A DNA stretch of 64,000 nucleotides from Vanilla planifolia. Its lineage: Eukaryota > Streptophyta > Magnoliopsida > Asparagales > Orchidaceae. Shown one piece after another: positions 11,386-25,485 of this stretch. The stretch covers positions 275,501 through 339,500 of the forward strand of contig JAIUJO010000159.1 in the NCBI GenBank assembly GCA_023846275.1. The letters are read 5' to 3'. Under the pieces are notes generated by a model that ran no database searches, was not told the origin of the DNA, and was given only the letters and a program-made list of their open reading frames with translations. The translations under genes were made by a program, and so were the position numbers. Numbering within the stretch: position 1 is the first letter of the stretch; each line of letters starts with the position of its first letter.

Positions 11386-14300
11386 ATTTTGTTCTTCTAC
11401 TATTACTTTCTAATAGTATTCTCTTTTTCCCTCTTAATCTATCTCTCTTTCTCCATTACATTTTCCTCTCAAAATATTTGTGCAACTCTCTATTACATTC
11501 TTTATTGTAGCCTCCATAATCTTTTTCCCAATGTTGTCTCTCTTTCTTTTGTGTTCTTCTCCTTAAGCTATTCTTTTATTTCTATTGCTTCCCTCTCTCT
11601 CCTTATCCTTTTTATCATTTGATTAGTATTTCTCTTTTTTAAACTTTTTTGTTGCAATGGCCTCCCTTTCTCTTTCTAAATAAAAACCTTTATCAACTAT
11701 TGATTTTTCTGAGTCATCAGTCTCTCACCTCCTTATGTAGCATCCTTCTAATCAAGGTTCAAATTTTATGTTCTTCTTTCAACTAACTAAGCTATCAAAT
11801 TCCTTTCTTAAATGTAAAAATGTCAAACATAATTGTTCCTTGAGTATTTATCAAAAATAGAAATTTGTTTGTTTGAATTTTTATCTTCACTTTCCTCTTT
11901 TTGGAATTTTTATTTCGTTGTAAGGTTATTATTGCTTAATTCTATTTTCTCCTTAGATGATCTAACCTACCCTTTTTTAGTGAAAAGGCCTATATAGTTT
12001 TTTAATGCTTAGTTTCTGTCAAGGGTAGACGAAAGATTAAATTTAAGACAAACAACATAAAGATCGATAGTATAGGCATTTTCTCGCTCTTCTATCCTTC
12101 ATGCCATCTTTCTTCCCAATCTCTATTAGAAACATTTTAATCCTAATTCTTTCTTTTATAATCCTCAATCACCCAAATCTTTTAATTTCCTTTTCATTGG
12201 ATTTCATTGAACTCCCACAATTCTCAGTCCCCCTTGTTTCCCATTTTTCAATTCTTCCACATCACTATTCATTGATTTTTTTCCTTTCTTTTTCTATTTA
12301 TATCTCTTTATCTTTCTCCATCTATCTCTTAATCTAAAGTTTTCAATTTGTGGCTTATATCTAGATGTTTTTCTCTCTCTTCCCTTCGTTTTGTCTTACA
12401 ATTTATATCTCTGTTTTAGTCTAGGTAATTTTGTAAATATCTTTTTCTTAACCTTTTCTTATTTCTCTTTTTAATCCATCTTTTATTTTTTTCTCTCTTA
12501 TTTCCCATTTCTCCCTATTTTCTCTCTTTAAGTTTACACTTTTTTCTTTCTATCTGTATGACTTCATATCTTTTTATCTATCCCTCACTTTTGCCCTATT
12601 TCTTTTTATCTTAATATATTTATTCCCTTTCTCAATATACAATTTCTCATGTTTTTATCTTCTCTTTTTATTATTAGACTTGTTTGATGGTCTTCTCTCA
12701 CTTTATTTTATTCTTCATTTTCTTTCTATCTTTCTACTTAGACATCTTCACTTGTCAAATTTATTGTGTTTACATGTCTTGTCAAACTTTTCATGTTTAC
12801 ATTTCTCTTTATTTCTATCATGACCTTTTATTATTTGCACTACACTTTTCTTCTCCCTCTATAGTTATTAATGTATTTATCTCTTTTGACTCTATTAATT
12901 AGTCCAATTCTTCACTTCCACTTTGTTTACCTTGATGACTCTTCACCCTCCCCAACCTCATCACTACCTTTAAAATCTTAACCTGCTCATTCACTCATTC
13001 TTTCTCATTCCACTATCTCCCTTTATTCTTCATCAGTTTTACTCTCACTACTTTTCTCTTTAATACCATCGATCACATTGCTATTATTTTTTTTTCTCAT
13101 TTTTATTCATCTTCAATATGATTCATCCTTCTACCTCTTTAATAATTTTTATGAAAAACTTTGTCACTTCCTTTCTCTTCCTCTCTCTTCTCTCTATTTC
13201 TCCTATTATCAATCTTATATTCCTTATTTTTTGTCACATATTTCTCTCTTCTCTTATAACTCTAATGTTCTCTCCAATGTCTCTATCCCTTACCTCTCTT
13301 TTTTTTACTCTCTATTTCTATTTATGTTCATTATTTTTTTCTCCATTATTATTTGAGTATCTTTTAATGTTTCTTCTCTCTCACACTTTCTCTTTTCACC
13401 ACTCTATCTTGTCTTCTTTTACTTTCTTTATGTAGTTTATTAGATATCTCACATCATCATCTCCTTATCTTCTATCCCTTACTTATGTTGCTCTATCTAT
13501 TTTTCTCATCATTCATCTATTGCTTTTCCTCTCTTTCTTTTACCAATGCAACCTCTTAATGTCATCATGACTAAATGTCTTTTTCTCACAAGGAATTTTT
13601 TCCTAACTTCTTCACTATTTCTCTATGACTCAACCTTTCTCTTAATATCTCTATTACACACTTCTCTTTATTTCCCTCTTTATCTCTTTTTGCCTCTTTT
13701 ACTAGTTTAACTAATCTTCTATCATTCTTGCTCTCTTTCTTCTATTTTAAAACTTCTCTATTCTCTTTCCTCCCTCTTTCTTACTCTATTTTATTGTCCT
13801 TTAAACTTTTCTTCCTTCGAACTCTCTTTCTTCCTTTTTTCTTTGATTCTTGGCACTAACTATTTTATATCTTTTTTGCATCTCATCTATCACATTATCT
13901 TCTTTCCATATCTAACTTAATTTTTATCTCATTTAAATAATCTCTTCATCTATCTCAACCTTCCATCATTTTTATCACTTTATTTTCTATTTATGACACT
14001 TTCTTCTAGACTCTCTTCTTATCCATTTCTATATGACTATGTCCTTTAAAAAATTATATCTCATCTCAACCCACTCACTCTTCTCTTATTCAATTTTTTA
14101 ATAGTCTATGATTATCTCTTTCTTGCTTTATCTTTCTCCCTCAGTCTCTTTTCTGTAACTTTACCCTTTTATTTCCTTCTCTCTCCTCTTCTCTTATGTC
14201 TTTATGATAATCTCTTCTATCTATTTCTCTCACTTATTCTCTGCATAACATTGTCATGCATTTCTCTCAAGCAAATTTTCTCTTAATTTTAGTATGACTT

Positions 14301-15185
14301 CTCTTATAACATTCTCTATTACTATAATTACAAAAAATAAGTTATTTAGACTTCTCTCTTACCTTCTCTGTTTCACTCAACTTTTTACCTCTCAATAGCA
14401 CACCAAAGTATTTCCTAGTTTCACTTTTCTCTAATCACATTGTCCCTTATTATTTTTCTCTCTACACTTTCTTTCTTACTCCATTCATTTCTCCATAAAT
14501 TATTCCTCCTTTCCATCTTTTCTTTTAGGCTCTATCCACTAAATATTTCCAATCACTTTCGTTAACCCTCTCACACTCTCTCTCTTCTCATTATATTTCT
14601 CTCAATTCATATCTAATTTAAATCAAAGTTTTGGCTATCTTTTTTCTCCATCTTTTCCACTCTCATTAATTTCTCTCTTTAACACACCACTTACTGTCTT
14701 CATTTTGTCTTCCACACTTCCACATTGCCTCTTCATCTATATCCCTTTATCTTGCTTTTTTTAAACCTATTATCTCTTATCTTGCTCTCTCTTCCCTTAT
14801 CCCCTCCTCATTGATCCACCTTTTTATTCAATCAATTGATGCTTCTTCCCATGCTTTTTCCTTACTGAGAATCTCAATTATTATCTCCTTATAATTCTAC
14901 TTCACTACCCCACTCGCTTTGTCTCTCATCACTCCTATAATTGTTTTTTCTACCTCTTCCTCTAAACTCTTCATATATCAATATCTTCGATCTTTCTCGC
15001 TTGCTCACTCCCCTTCTCTCTTTCCCTTACTCTATCATAAATTAAATCTTTTATTATCTATCTCCCACTAATATTTTCCTCTTTTCTTTTAGTCTTTTCT
15101 ATTTCTATTTATCTATATATACTTTGTTTTATTTTTTCTCACCTTGCCATGTTTCTTATATGTCTACTTTTTATTATTCATTATA
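11386..15185 (+). repeat. Polypyrimidine block 4 (about 3.8 kb) with foreign insert
   Basis: Head near 11,471, motif C near 14,099, motif D near 14,837, tail near 15,175. About 1 kb of the expected middle after 11,715 is replaced by a 0.35-kb non-pyrimidine segment. The block then resumes with a region matching 8,235 and 23,090 in blocks 3 and 6. Open frames here are low-complexity artefacts. Confidence 0.8.
11730..12080. other. Unclassified 0.35-kb insert inside block 4
   Basis: Base composition changes from C/T-rich to mixed sequence holding GTAAGGTTATTATTGC, TGATCTAACCTACCC, AAAAGGCCTATATAG and CAAGGGTAGACGAAAG, none of which appears in the other seven blocks. The minus strand at 11,780-11,796 reads GATAGCTTAGTTAGTTG, close to a tRNA A-box. 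The only B-box-like GGTTCAAAT (about 11,757) is on the opposite strand, so a tRNA-derived SINE is only a weak possibility. No target duplication or coding potential was identified. Confidence 0.5.
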
Positions 15186-16470
15186 TGTCTACCTTCAATA
15201 TTAATAAACATAAGAAAATTTCAAAATACATTTAGAAACATGATGTGAATCAAAATAAGAACAATAAGTTAAATAAAATTAAAAGAATAAATTGATGTAT
15301 ATAAATTATTAATACTTATTTTATTAAAATTTAGAAATTTTTTATAATTTTTAAGAGTCATCAAAATCACTTGTAGTGAATAAATATTATTTACAAATAA
15401 AAATACATAAAATATATATATTTTTTTGGAATATGATAATTATATTATATAAATTTTTTTTATAGTAATTAAAATGAATAATAAAATTTGTTACATAATT
15501 TTAATTTAAAAAATTTTATAAGATAATTAATTTTTCATAATAATCATACGAAAAAATATATTAATTATTCTTATGTTATAAACATTAATTATTGTTTCAA
15601 ATATTATGAATACAATGATAAAATATACAAATATGATATTATAAATTCTTAAAACATAAAATTCATGAACAATTATAAAAACTATTATAATAATAACCAA
15701 TTGTATTATCAATAATTTAAAAACATTATATTATTCTTATTATCTATTTGTCTTCCTTTTATTGGTTTTTAGTCTCCTTAACCTTATTTGTTTCCTCTAG
15801 CTCCATTTCATTGTCTTATTTACATTTGAAATACTTTATATTTAATTTTATTCGTTATATATATATTTTTTATTTTATTATATTTTTTTATTTTTATTTC
15901 TCTCTTCTTGTGGTTAATTATTGTGTCCGACATGTTTTCATTCTACTTGTAAAGAATAGAAATAATAATAACAATAATAATGGCAGATGTTCAGAGTTTC
16001 AATATTAGTAATTTTCTCTAAAAGATTAAATTTATAATTCACATGGGACTAACTTTTCTATACTTAAATTTTAGTTAGTGTAATTATTATTATATTTGAT
16101 CAACATAATTAGTAAATGTTTTTATAATCTCTAATTTATAAATAATTATTAAAAGTAATTAATTTTATTGATACGATCTATAATAATTAGAAATTAGCAT
16201 TTCTAATAAATATGACTTTAATAGTTTATAACGAATTGTAATTTAAATGACATACTTTTAAATATTTATATTAATTAATTAGACTTAATCTAAGTTAATT
16301 ATAATTTAAAAATATTGTAACGAGCTAAAATGGTAATTAATAATTAGTACTTTTAATTTTTAATAACTTTAATTAGTAATTTTAAAGAATTTTAAGAACT
16401 TTCACTTAATGATACTATTTATTATATTTTTTACAAAAAATAATATTACTTTATCAAATAAATAATTAAT
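15186..16470 (+). repeat. AT-rich spacer 4 (short)
   Basis: Pyrimidine island near 15,730-15,910 and AAT-rich stretch near 15,960 are present. The part containing the TTTTTTGGGTATC landmark is deleted between about 15,950 and 15,960, making this the shortest spacer. The pre-block element runs from about 16,180. The minus-strand open frame at 15,527-15,712 is AT-rich Ile/Val-rich noise. Confidence 0.75.
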
Positions 16471-19400
16471 TCTAGTTGTCTATTCTCTATCTCTCTTTAA
16501 TATTATTCTCTTTTGTGCCTCAATCTGTATCCCTTTGACCAAAACTTTTAACTAAGAAAATATTTGTAACTGTCTCCTTCACATTCTTTGTCGTAGCCTC
16601 TAACAAAAGTTTCCCAAAATTATCTCTCTTTTTTCCCTGATTTTCTCATAAGTTATTCTATTTTTACTATTACTTCTCTCTTCTTACCCCTTTTATCATT
16701 CAATTAGTGTGTCTATTTCCAAAACTATTTCTACACATTTCTCTCTTCTTTTCTGTGTATTTTGCAATACTAATGTTTGTCTACCCCTTTATCTTTCTTC
16801 TCTTTCTACGTTTTAGTAAAAATCGCTATAAATGTCTCACTTTCTTTCTATGACTCATATTTTTGTCGCACTTCCCTATCTCTTTCTATCTCCTCTTAAG
16901 TTATCATTCACTTAGTCTTTCTGTCTTATATATCACCTTGTTTGGTTTGTGATTTTTTCTCTCCCTTCTTACCACTCTTTTTTATCTCATTCTCATAACC
17001 TATAGCTCGTTTTTGAGTTATATCTTCTCTATGTAACTTTGCAACCTCCATTACAATTCTCTCATTAATCAATCTTTTTTACCACTTTTCATTAATCTCT
17101 TCTCTTTATCTCTATTTCACTTACAATTTTCTCACCCATTTCTCTCCTCACATTCTCACTTCTTTTACTTTTCTTTGTTACCTTGTTCTTTCTCTCACTA
17201 GATTCATTATCTATGCCATTACCGTTAATTTTTTGCTATTCTATCACATTATGACAATATTATCTTCTTTTGTTGACTCTTCATCATTATCCCTTTTTCC
17301 ATCAACCCTCTCAAACACTATCTTTAGTTGATCTCTCTTTTGGCCTCTTTCACACATCCTATTTTCATTCTATTTGTCCTCTCTCTTTCTCACCTGTCAA
17401 TCATAGCTATGACCTTCTCTTCTCACATTTCTTTGTCTTTCTTTAAGTCATTTTTTATCTCTCATTGGCTTCCTATTCTATTCTCCTTCGCTTTGCCCTA
17501 TCTCACTTTTCTCTATTCCAACAACTTAAACTTTCTTACACAACCTTCTCTCTCTTTTGGAACCTTTCTCCTTATTTCAAATTATTTGTGTCTTGCACTT
17601 CATCGATGCCTTACCCAACTTATGTATCTCCTCTTTCTACATTCAATTTTATCTCTAACTAGCCTTTTTGTTCTTTTCTTCTCTCACTTCTCTTACCCCT
17701 CTTTCTTCTCTCTCCACTCTAAAATTTATGCTTCTCACTTTTTTCCTCTTGCTCTCTTACTCTTCAAATCTTTTTTTTTTACCTTTTACTCTTCACCATG
17801 AATTTTTTATTTATCCCTATTTGTCTCTATAAAATTCTTTGTCTTTCACTTATATTCTTGCTTTGTTTATTTATTAGTCCTCTATTTTTCTATTCCCTTC
17901 TCATTTCTCTTAGAATCTATCCCATAATCTATCTTTGTTGCTCTTAATCTTAGCATCATAGTCTCACTCCCTTCGCTCTTCATGCTCACTTCTTTGTCAC
18001 CTTTAATATCATCAATCCATTCCTACTATCTCTTGCTCCTCATTTCCTTTCATCTACTATATCCATCATTCTTCTACCTCTCAAATAAATTTTATGAACG
18101 CATTGTTAGTCTCCCCTTCCTTTCTCTCTCGTCACTTAATTTCCCTTTATTATTTCTATTGTATTTGCTCTCTTTTGTTCTAAATTTCTCACCTCCATCA
18201 TCTCTTCTCTTATATCTCTGATGTGCTCTCCATTACCTTTATCTTTTTACCTCTGTAATTGTTTTTCTCTCTCTCCACCTATGCTCTTAATTTATTTCTC
18301 TTTTTTCCTCCAACTATCTCTTAATGTCCCATTTCTCACACTCTCTATCCGTTCACTACTTTATCATTTCCTTGTTACTATTTATCCTTTTCATTATATA
18401 TCTTAGATCCCCATCTCTTTATCTTTTATTTCTTCTCAATATTACTTAATCTTTTCTCTCATCAATCATCTATCACTCTACTCTCTTTCTTATACCTTCA
18501 CAAACTCTTCATGTCTCCACCTATAAGTGCCAACTTTCCAACAAGAAATCTCTTCATAACTTTTCTTTTTATTTCACTATCACTCTATCTCACTCTCTTA
18601 CTTTCTCTATTTAACACTTCCCTCTCCTCCTTTCTATCTCTCTTTATGTCTTTTAGTTGTTTCTCTTCTCTTCTTTCTTGCTCACTATCTTTCTTCTTCT
18701 TTTTTCCATCTTCAAACTTCTCTAATCTCTTTCCTCTCTCTTTCTTACACTATTCTATTTTCATTTAAACTTTATTTCTTGTTAACTCTATTTTGTTTAA
18801 CTCTATCAACTATATATGTCGTATCTTCTTTCTTCCCCCTTTCTTGTGTTATCTTCTCTTTATTTCTAACTCAATTTGTATCTCATTTAAATAAAACTCC
18901 ATATTTATCTCAACTTTCCAACTTTTTTATCTCTCTATCTCTTTTTTATAATAGTCTCTATATTACTCTCTCTTATATCTTACTCTCTCCTAAATTCTCT
19001 CCTTCCCTATTCCATGTTTAGGACTCTTAACAAAACATATCTCTACTCACTCTCTTCTCTTTTCACTGCAATATCACTTCACTTTTTAATTCTAAAAATT
19101 GATGCTTCCTTCTGCACTTATTTCTTCTTTAATAGTTTGTAATTATCTCTTTCTTACACTACCATTTTCCCTCACTCCTTTTCTCTCTGTCTTTACATTT
19201 TTATTTTTTTGTCCCTTCAACTCTTATCCTTATAATAATCTATTCTACCTTTCTCTATCACTTATTCCCTCTCTCACTTTATTATGCACTCTCTCACAAG
19301 CAAATTATCTCTCACAATTATTTCACTTCATTTATAGCATTCTACATTTATGTTAATTAAAAGTATTTTATGTCAAACCCTATATTACATTCTCTATTTC

Positions 19401-20225
19401 TGTCTTATTCCTTTTCACCACCATATCACACTACCACTTTTCCTAGTTTAATGTTTGTTTAATCATGTTTTTCCCTCATTATTTTTCTCACTGCATTTTC
19501 TTTCTTACTCCATTGTTTTGTCCATCAACGTTTTCTTTTAAAATCCTTTTCCTCTTTTCTCTATCACACTACACCAAATATTTCTAATCACTTTCCATTT
19601 CCCTCTCCCGCCTTTACTTCTTAATATATTTCCCTTAATTTATATCTCATTTATATCAAAATTTTGGATATTTTTTCTCTTAATTTTTTTTGTCTCTCTT
19701 TAATTTTTGAGTCCAACACACTACCTATTATCTTCACTTTATGTTTCTCACTTTCACATTGTCTCCTTCTCTATTTCCTTTCATCTTGCTCTATTTAAAC
19801 CTATGCTGTCTTATCCCTTATCCCCTCGTCATCAATCCACCTTCTTATTCTATCAATTGATGCTCCTTCTCACTATTTTTCCTTACTCTCAAAGTCAATT
19901 ATTGTCTCTTTCTCATTCTGCCACCCTCCATCACTCACTTTCTCTCTCCTCACTCCTATATTCACTTTTTCTATCTTTGTCTCTAAACTCTTCATATATT
20001 AATCTCTCCTGTCTCTCACTCTTGCTCACTCCCTCTATCTCTTTATCACACTTAGATACATTCTCTCCTTTTCTATCTATCTCTCATTAATAATTTTCCC
20101 TTTTCTCATTGACTTGACTATTTTTATTTATCAAAATATATTTTATTTTTACTTTGTTTTTATGTTACCCATCTTTCTTTCTTTCCTCTTTCTCTTTCCT
20201 TATTCATTGCATGTCTACCTTCAAT
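16471..20225 (+). repeat. Polypyrimidine block 5 (about 3.75 kb, near-complete form)
   Basis: Contains the full landmark set: head near 16,553, a TATAGCTC...ATGTAACTTTGCA island near 17,000-17,045, CTCTCTTTTGGAACC near 17,550, motif C near 19,131, motif D near 19,855 and tail near 20,205. It is the best reference for reading deletions in the other blocks. The 157-codon frame at 17,328-17,801 is a translated pyrimidine tract: it has Leu/Ser/Phe composition, no family signature, and no reading-frame conservation in the sister blocks. Confidence 0.8.
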
Positions 20226-21815
20226 GTTCTATTCCAAAAGAAAATTTAGAAATTTAATTACAAACATGATATGAACCAAAATGTGAATAATAAGTTAAAT
20301 AAATTAAAATTTTAAACTTTAGTATATAATTTAATCATTATTATTTTATTAAGGTTTAGAATTTTTTAAAATTGTTAAGAATTATCAAAATCATTGTAAT
20401 AAATAGGATGAGTAATTAAAAATTATTTGTACAATTATAATATACATTATTTATAATTTAAATATATATGATAATTCTATTTTAATTAAAATAATTACCT
20501 TATATAAAAGATAGATTTTTTTATTGTACAATAATTAATAGTAAAATTTATTACAACATTTGTATTTCAAAATGTTTTAAAATAATTAAATTTTCACAAT
20601 AATAACATTAAAACCATATATTTATTATTGTTATATTATCAATTTTACCAACTATTTTATAATGTTAATAATGAAAAAATAAATAAAATACAAATATTAT
20701 ATTTTTTAATTTTAAAGAATAAAATTAATTAATAATACTAAACATATTATGATAATCACAAATAGTATTTTTATAATTTAAAAAATTTTATTTATTTTTT
20801 ATTTATTATAGATATTCTTATTCGTTTACCTTTCATTATTTTTTTTCCTCATGGACGTCATTAGTTTCTTCTAAAAACTTTATTGTACTATTTAAACTTT
20901 AAATAGTTTCCATTTAATTTTATTTATTTCTTATTTTTTTTCTTTAACTATATTTTGTTTTTTTAGTATTCTTATTTTGTGTTATATATTTTCGTATTCC
21001 TTTTCTTAGTAATCATCTTTTTATAGTAGTCTTTCAAGACTTCTCTTACTTAATCAAATTGTTGTTTTTAACAATATTTAGAAAAAAATTCAAATTAAAA
21101 TTATTTTTACTTTGTTACAATAGTTTGTCAAAAATTTTGTTAATTTGTTTTATTATAATTATTATTATAAAATTTATATTATTGATTTAAGAAATATTTT
21201 TTATTTTTTTTACTAATAATAATAGATTAAGAAATTATGCATTTACTTCTTTCATTTTTAATCTTCTTTTTACTATTAGCTTGTATTAGGGTTTTTCTTA
21301 TTTTCTATTATGATATTGTCTTCTAAAGTTAGAAAAAAAAGAAGAAGAAATAGTAATAGTTGCTGTTAGGTTGAACAATTAAACAATAATTCGGAATATT
21401 TAAATATTTTTCATAAGAAATATAATAATTAAGAATTAGCTTTTTAAATAAGTACAAATTATTTAAGAACCAAATAATTATTAAATATAAAAATTAGTTA
21501 TGTTAATATATATTACTTTATTAGTTAATAATTTATTTTAAGTTAGATGTCATATTTTTAGATAATAAGAATAATTAATTATAATAAATATTTATTTATT
21601 AGAATTGAAATTTTTTTTAAAAAGATTATAATGGTAATCAATAATTACTACATTTGAACAAAAGTTTATATAATAGTTATTCTTATTAATAGCATTTCTT
21701 TTTTTTATAACATTAACTAATAGTTTTAAAGAATTTTGAAAAATTACTATTGATGATACTACTTTTTATACTTCACCAAATAATATTGCCTTATAGTTTT
21801 AATAATTAATTGTAC
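20226..21815 (+). repeat. AT-rich spacer 5
   Basis: Pyrimidine island near 20,815-21,000 and pre-block element from about 21,420. A deletion near 21,330-21,370 (around AAAAAAGAAGAAGAAATAG) removes the GGGTATC landmark and the AAT tract. No gene seen. Confidence 0.75.
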
Positions 21816-24800
21816 TTGTAATTCCTAGATCTCTCCATAATATTATTCTCTCTTTATATCTATGTATGTCCCCTTAATCATAACTTTTTTCTTACAAAAT
21901 ATTTGTGCCTCTCCACATTGTTTATCACAGCCTCTATTAACATTTTTGTAAAATCATCTCTTTTTCCCTTGAACATCTCTTTCTTAAGATATTGTATTTT
22001 TATTGCCTCTTTCTATCTTCTTGTCCTCTTTATCATTCGATTAGCATGTCTACAAAGCTATTTCTTTGCATTTCTCCCTATTCCTTTCTCTCTTCCTTAT
22101 AGTTCTAACACAAGTCTATATTTTCCCTCTCTTCCTTATTCTCTTCTCTTTTTATCTATTTCTCTCACTAATTTCTTGCCCATTTCTCTCTTCACATTCT
22201 CACTACCTTCACTTTTCTTTGTTACCTTCTACATTCCTTCACTAGATTCATTATCTTTGCTTTTCTCTATTTTTTCCTTCTCTATCACACCTTGACTTTA
22301 CTGTCTACCTTTGTTGATCACTCCATCAATGTCCCATTAACCTTTTACCCAATAGACAGTTTTTAAAATTGTTCAATTTTGTTGTGTCTCACACTTCTTT
22401 TTTATATTCTATAAATCCTCTATCATTTATCTATCAATCGTAGCTGTGTTTCTCTTCTCACATTTCTTTATCATTCCCTATGTTATCACTCACTAGCTAT
22501 TTATTGTGTTCTCCTTCTCTTTGTCACATTTCCCTCTCCCTCTTCTCCATTAAAATCTATCTCTCTCCACCTTCTTTCTCTTTTAGATTCTTTCTCATTC
22601 TTTTGAATAATTTGTCATTCACTTTGTCAAGGCCTTACTATGCTTCTCTATCTTCTCTCTTCATGACCTATTTGATCTCTCACTATATCTTTTTGTATTT
22701 TTTCCTCACTTACCTTACCTTCACTTTCTTCTCTCTCAACTCAAAAATTCATGCTACTCAATTTTTTTCTTCTTCGTCTCTCACTCCTCCATTTTCTCTT
22801 TTCACATTATACTCTTCACTATATTTTTTATTTATGCCATTTTGTCTCTATTATACTTACTTTTAATCTCTCAATTGAATGCTCTCTTTGTTTATTCATG
22901 ACTCATCTATATCTCTATTTCTTTCTCTTTTCTCACATAAGATCTATCTCATAATCTATCTCTGTCACTCTTAATCTTGGTCTCTTTGTCTCCTTCTCTT
23001 CATTTTTCTCACTTACTTCTCCATCTCATTTCTCTCTCCCCATTTATCTCTTGTCACTTTTCTTTCCTTCTTCCCATCCTTCACAATCTCTCTAAAGCAC
23101 TTTCGAATTCTAATTCTCATTTTCTTTCATAAAACCCAATCACCAAAGTCTTCTAATTTCCATTTCATTCTATTTTGTTTAACTAACTCTCACATTTTTT
23201 TCATTCCCACTTATTCTCTTTTTTTCTTTTGTTCCTTATCATTGTCCCCTAAAAGGTTTTCCCATTTCATTTTTTATTTCTTGTTTATATCTTTATGTTC
23301 TTTTTCTATCTCTTTTCTTTTTCTTTTCTTCTTATTCTTCATTTCTCTTTATATATCTAATTTTGTGAAAAAAATTTTCATAACCTTTTCTTACCTCTTT
23401 TCTCTCTCTTATTTCCCAAAATTGTTTTTTTTCTCTATTTCTATACTCCTTTTTCTCTCTATGTCTCTTTATCTTGAGATCTCTTTATCTATCAATCATT
23501 TTTGCTCTATTTCCTTTTATCTTAATGTATTTAGCCTTTCTCTATTATATGCCTTATCAAAATTTTTTCTTCTCTTTACCTTACTCTTTATTTTCCTTCC
23601 ATCTCTCCACTTATTCGTCATTACTCATCAAGTATTTTACGTTTGCATGCCTCTTTAATCTCTATGACAACATTTTATTATATATATTGTAGTTTCCATC
23701 TCCCTTTATATTTATTGACCTCTTTACCTCTTTGGTCGATGTGTTTGTCTAATTCTTTGTCTTTGGTTATCTTTCTCTTACAGACTCTTCACTCTACCTA
23801 ACCTTAGCACTTTTTATATCATCTCAATTTCTTTCTCATTTGTTCATTCATTAACATTCCACTGTCTCACTATACTCTATCAGTCTATACTCTTTTTAGT
23901 TCTGTCTTTAATATCATCAATCCTATTCCTACTATTTATGGCTCCTCATTTTCTACCATCTTTTGTATCCATCATTCTTCTACCTCTTTAAAAATTTCTA
24001 TCAAAATTTTGCCACACTCTTCTCGATTTCTCCTTCTTCTCTCTATTTCTCTTACTATCACTCATCTATTTCCTATCTTTTGTCGACAATTTCTCTCGTC
24101 TATTATCTCTTCTCTTACTTCTTTAATGTGATCCCCATTACCACTATCTCCTTACCACTCTAAGTTTTTTCTCCCTATCTGCACTAAGTTCTTTATTTAT
24201 TTCTCTTATGTTTTCCATCTATGTCTAAATGTGTTTTCTCTCCACACACTCTCCTTTCACTATTCTATCTTGCCTTTTTGACTCTCTCAATCCACTTTTC
24301 AATATATGCCTCACATCTCCATCTCCTTATCTTCTCTCTTCTCTATATTACTCTCTTTTTCTTATCACTCATCTTTTGCATTGCCTCTGTTTCTTATCTC
24401 TTCACAAGCTCTCTCTTTTACTTTAGTCTTTCCTAAACTCTCTCCATCTCCAAATCTTTTTGTCTATGTCTTTCAACTAATTTTGTCGCAACACTTTCTC
24501 TTCCCTTATGTCAACTCTATCACTTTAGCATCTAATTTTATAAATTGATGCATCCTCTCTTAATTATTCCATCTCTAATAGTCTTTATTTATCTCTTTCT
24601 TACACTACATTTCTCCCTCACACACTTTCTCTTTGTCTTCACTCTTTTAATTCCCTAACTCGGTCTTCCTCTTCTATATCCATACAATAATTTATTCTAT
24701 CTTGCTCCCTCACCCATTCCATCACTCTCTCTATCATGCACTCCTTATGATGTAAAATATCTTTTACTATTATCTATCACTTCACTCTCAACATTCTGCA

Positions 24801-25485
24801 TTTTTATTTAACCATATTTTATGTCAACTTTTTCTCTCAACTTCTTTATAAATAAACCTCCCTCTTACATTCTCTATTTGATCGTTATTTCTTTACCACT
24901 TTATATCACACTCCATTGCTTTTTTTATATTCACTTTTTGTTCCCTCATTATATTTTCTTACAAACTCTTTTCCCTCTTTTCTTTGTCACTTTTTATACT
25001 AAATCTCTCCTATCATGTTCCTTTCCACTCTCTTTCTCTTCTTAATAAATGTCCATTAATTTTTATTTCATCTATGTCAAAGTTTTAGCTATCTTTTATC
25101 TCCATCATTACTGTCTCTCTTTAATTTCTACCTTTAACATGGTTCATATTATCTTCTCTTTATCTTTCTCACTTCCACACTCTTCTTCTCTTTGTCTTTT
25201 TATCTTGCTCACTTTTTCATTCAAGTGATGCTCTTTCCAACTCTCAATATATCGATCTCTTATGTTTTTCCCTCTTGTTCACTCCCTCTCTCTTTCTTTC
25301 TAACATAAATTCTCTTATTTGTTATCTATCTTCCACTAAAATTTTTATTTTTATGTTTGTTTGCTTTATTAGTGTTTAACTACATATACTTTATTTTTAC
25401 TTCAATTCTCACCTCTCCTACCTTTCTTTCTTTTTTCTCTTTCTCTTTATATCTTTTTTTCTATCATTCATTGTATGTGTATCTT
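21816..25485 (+). repeat. Polypyrimidine block 6 (about 3.7 kb)
   Basis: Head near 21,897, CTCTTTTAGATTC near 22,577, the ATATCATCTCAA landmark near 23,818, motif C near 24,577, motif D variant near 25,226, tail near 25,468. The landmarks are colinear with block 5. Several 60-140-codon open frames fall here and are rejected as pyrimidine artefacts. Confidence 0.8.

Noticed and set aside
11757..11796. tRNA gene or intact SINE promoter
   Set aside because: The A-box-like and B-box-like sequences are on opposite strands and no cloverleaf can be drawn.
17328..17801. 157-codon + strand open frame, the longest in the window, and many similar 60-138-codon frames in C/T-rich blocks
   Set aside because: Translation is Leu/Ser/Phe/Ile-rich low complexity with no domain. 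It follows from pyrimidine composition, which contains few stop codons, and frames are not conserved between sister blocks.
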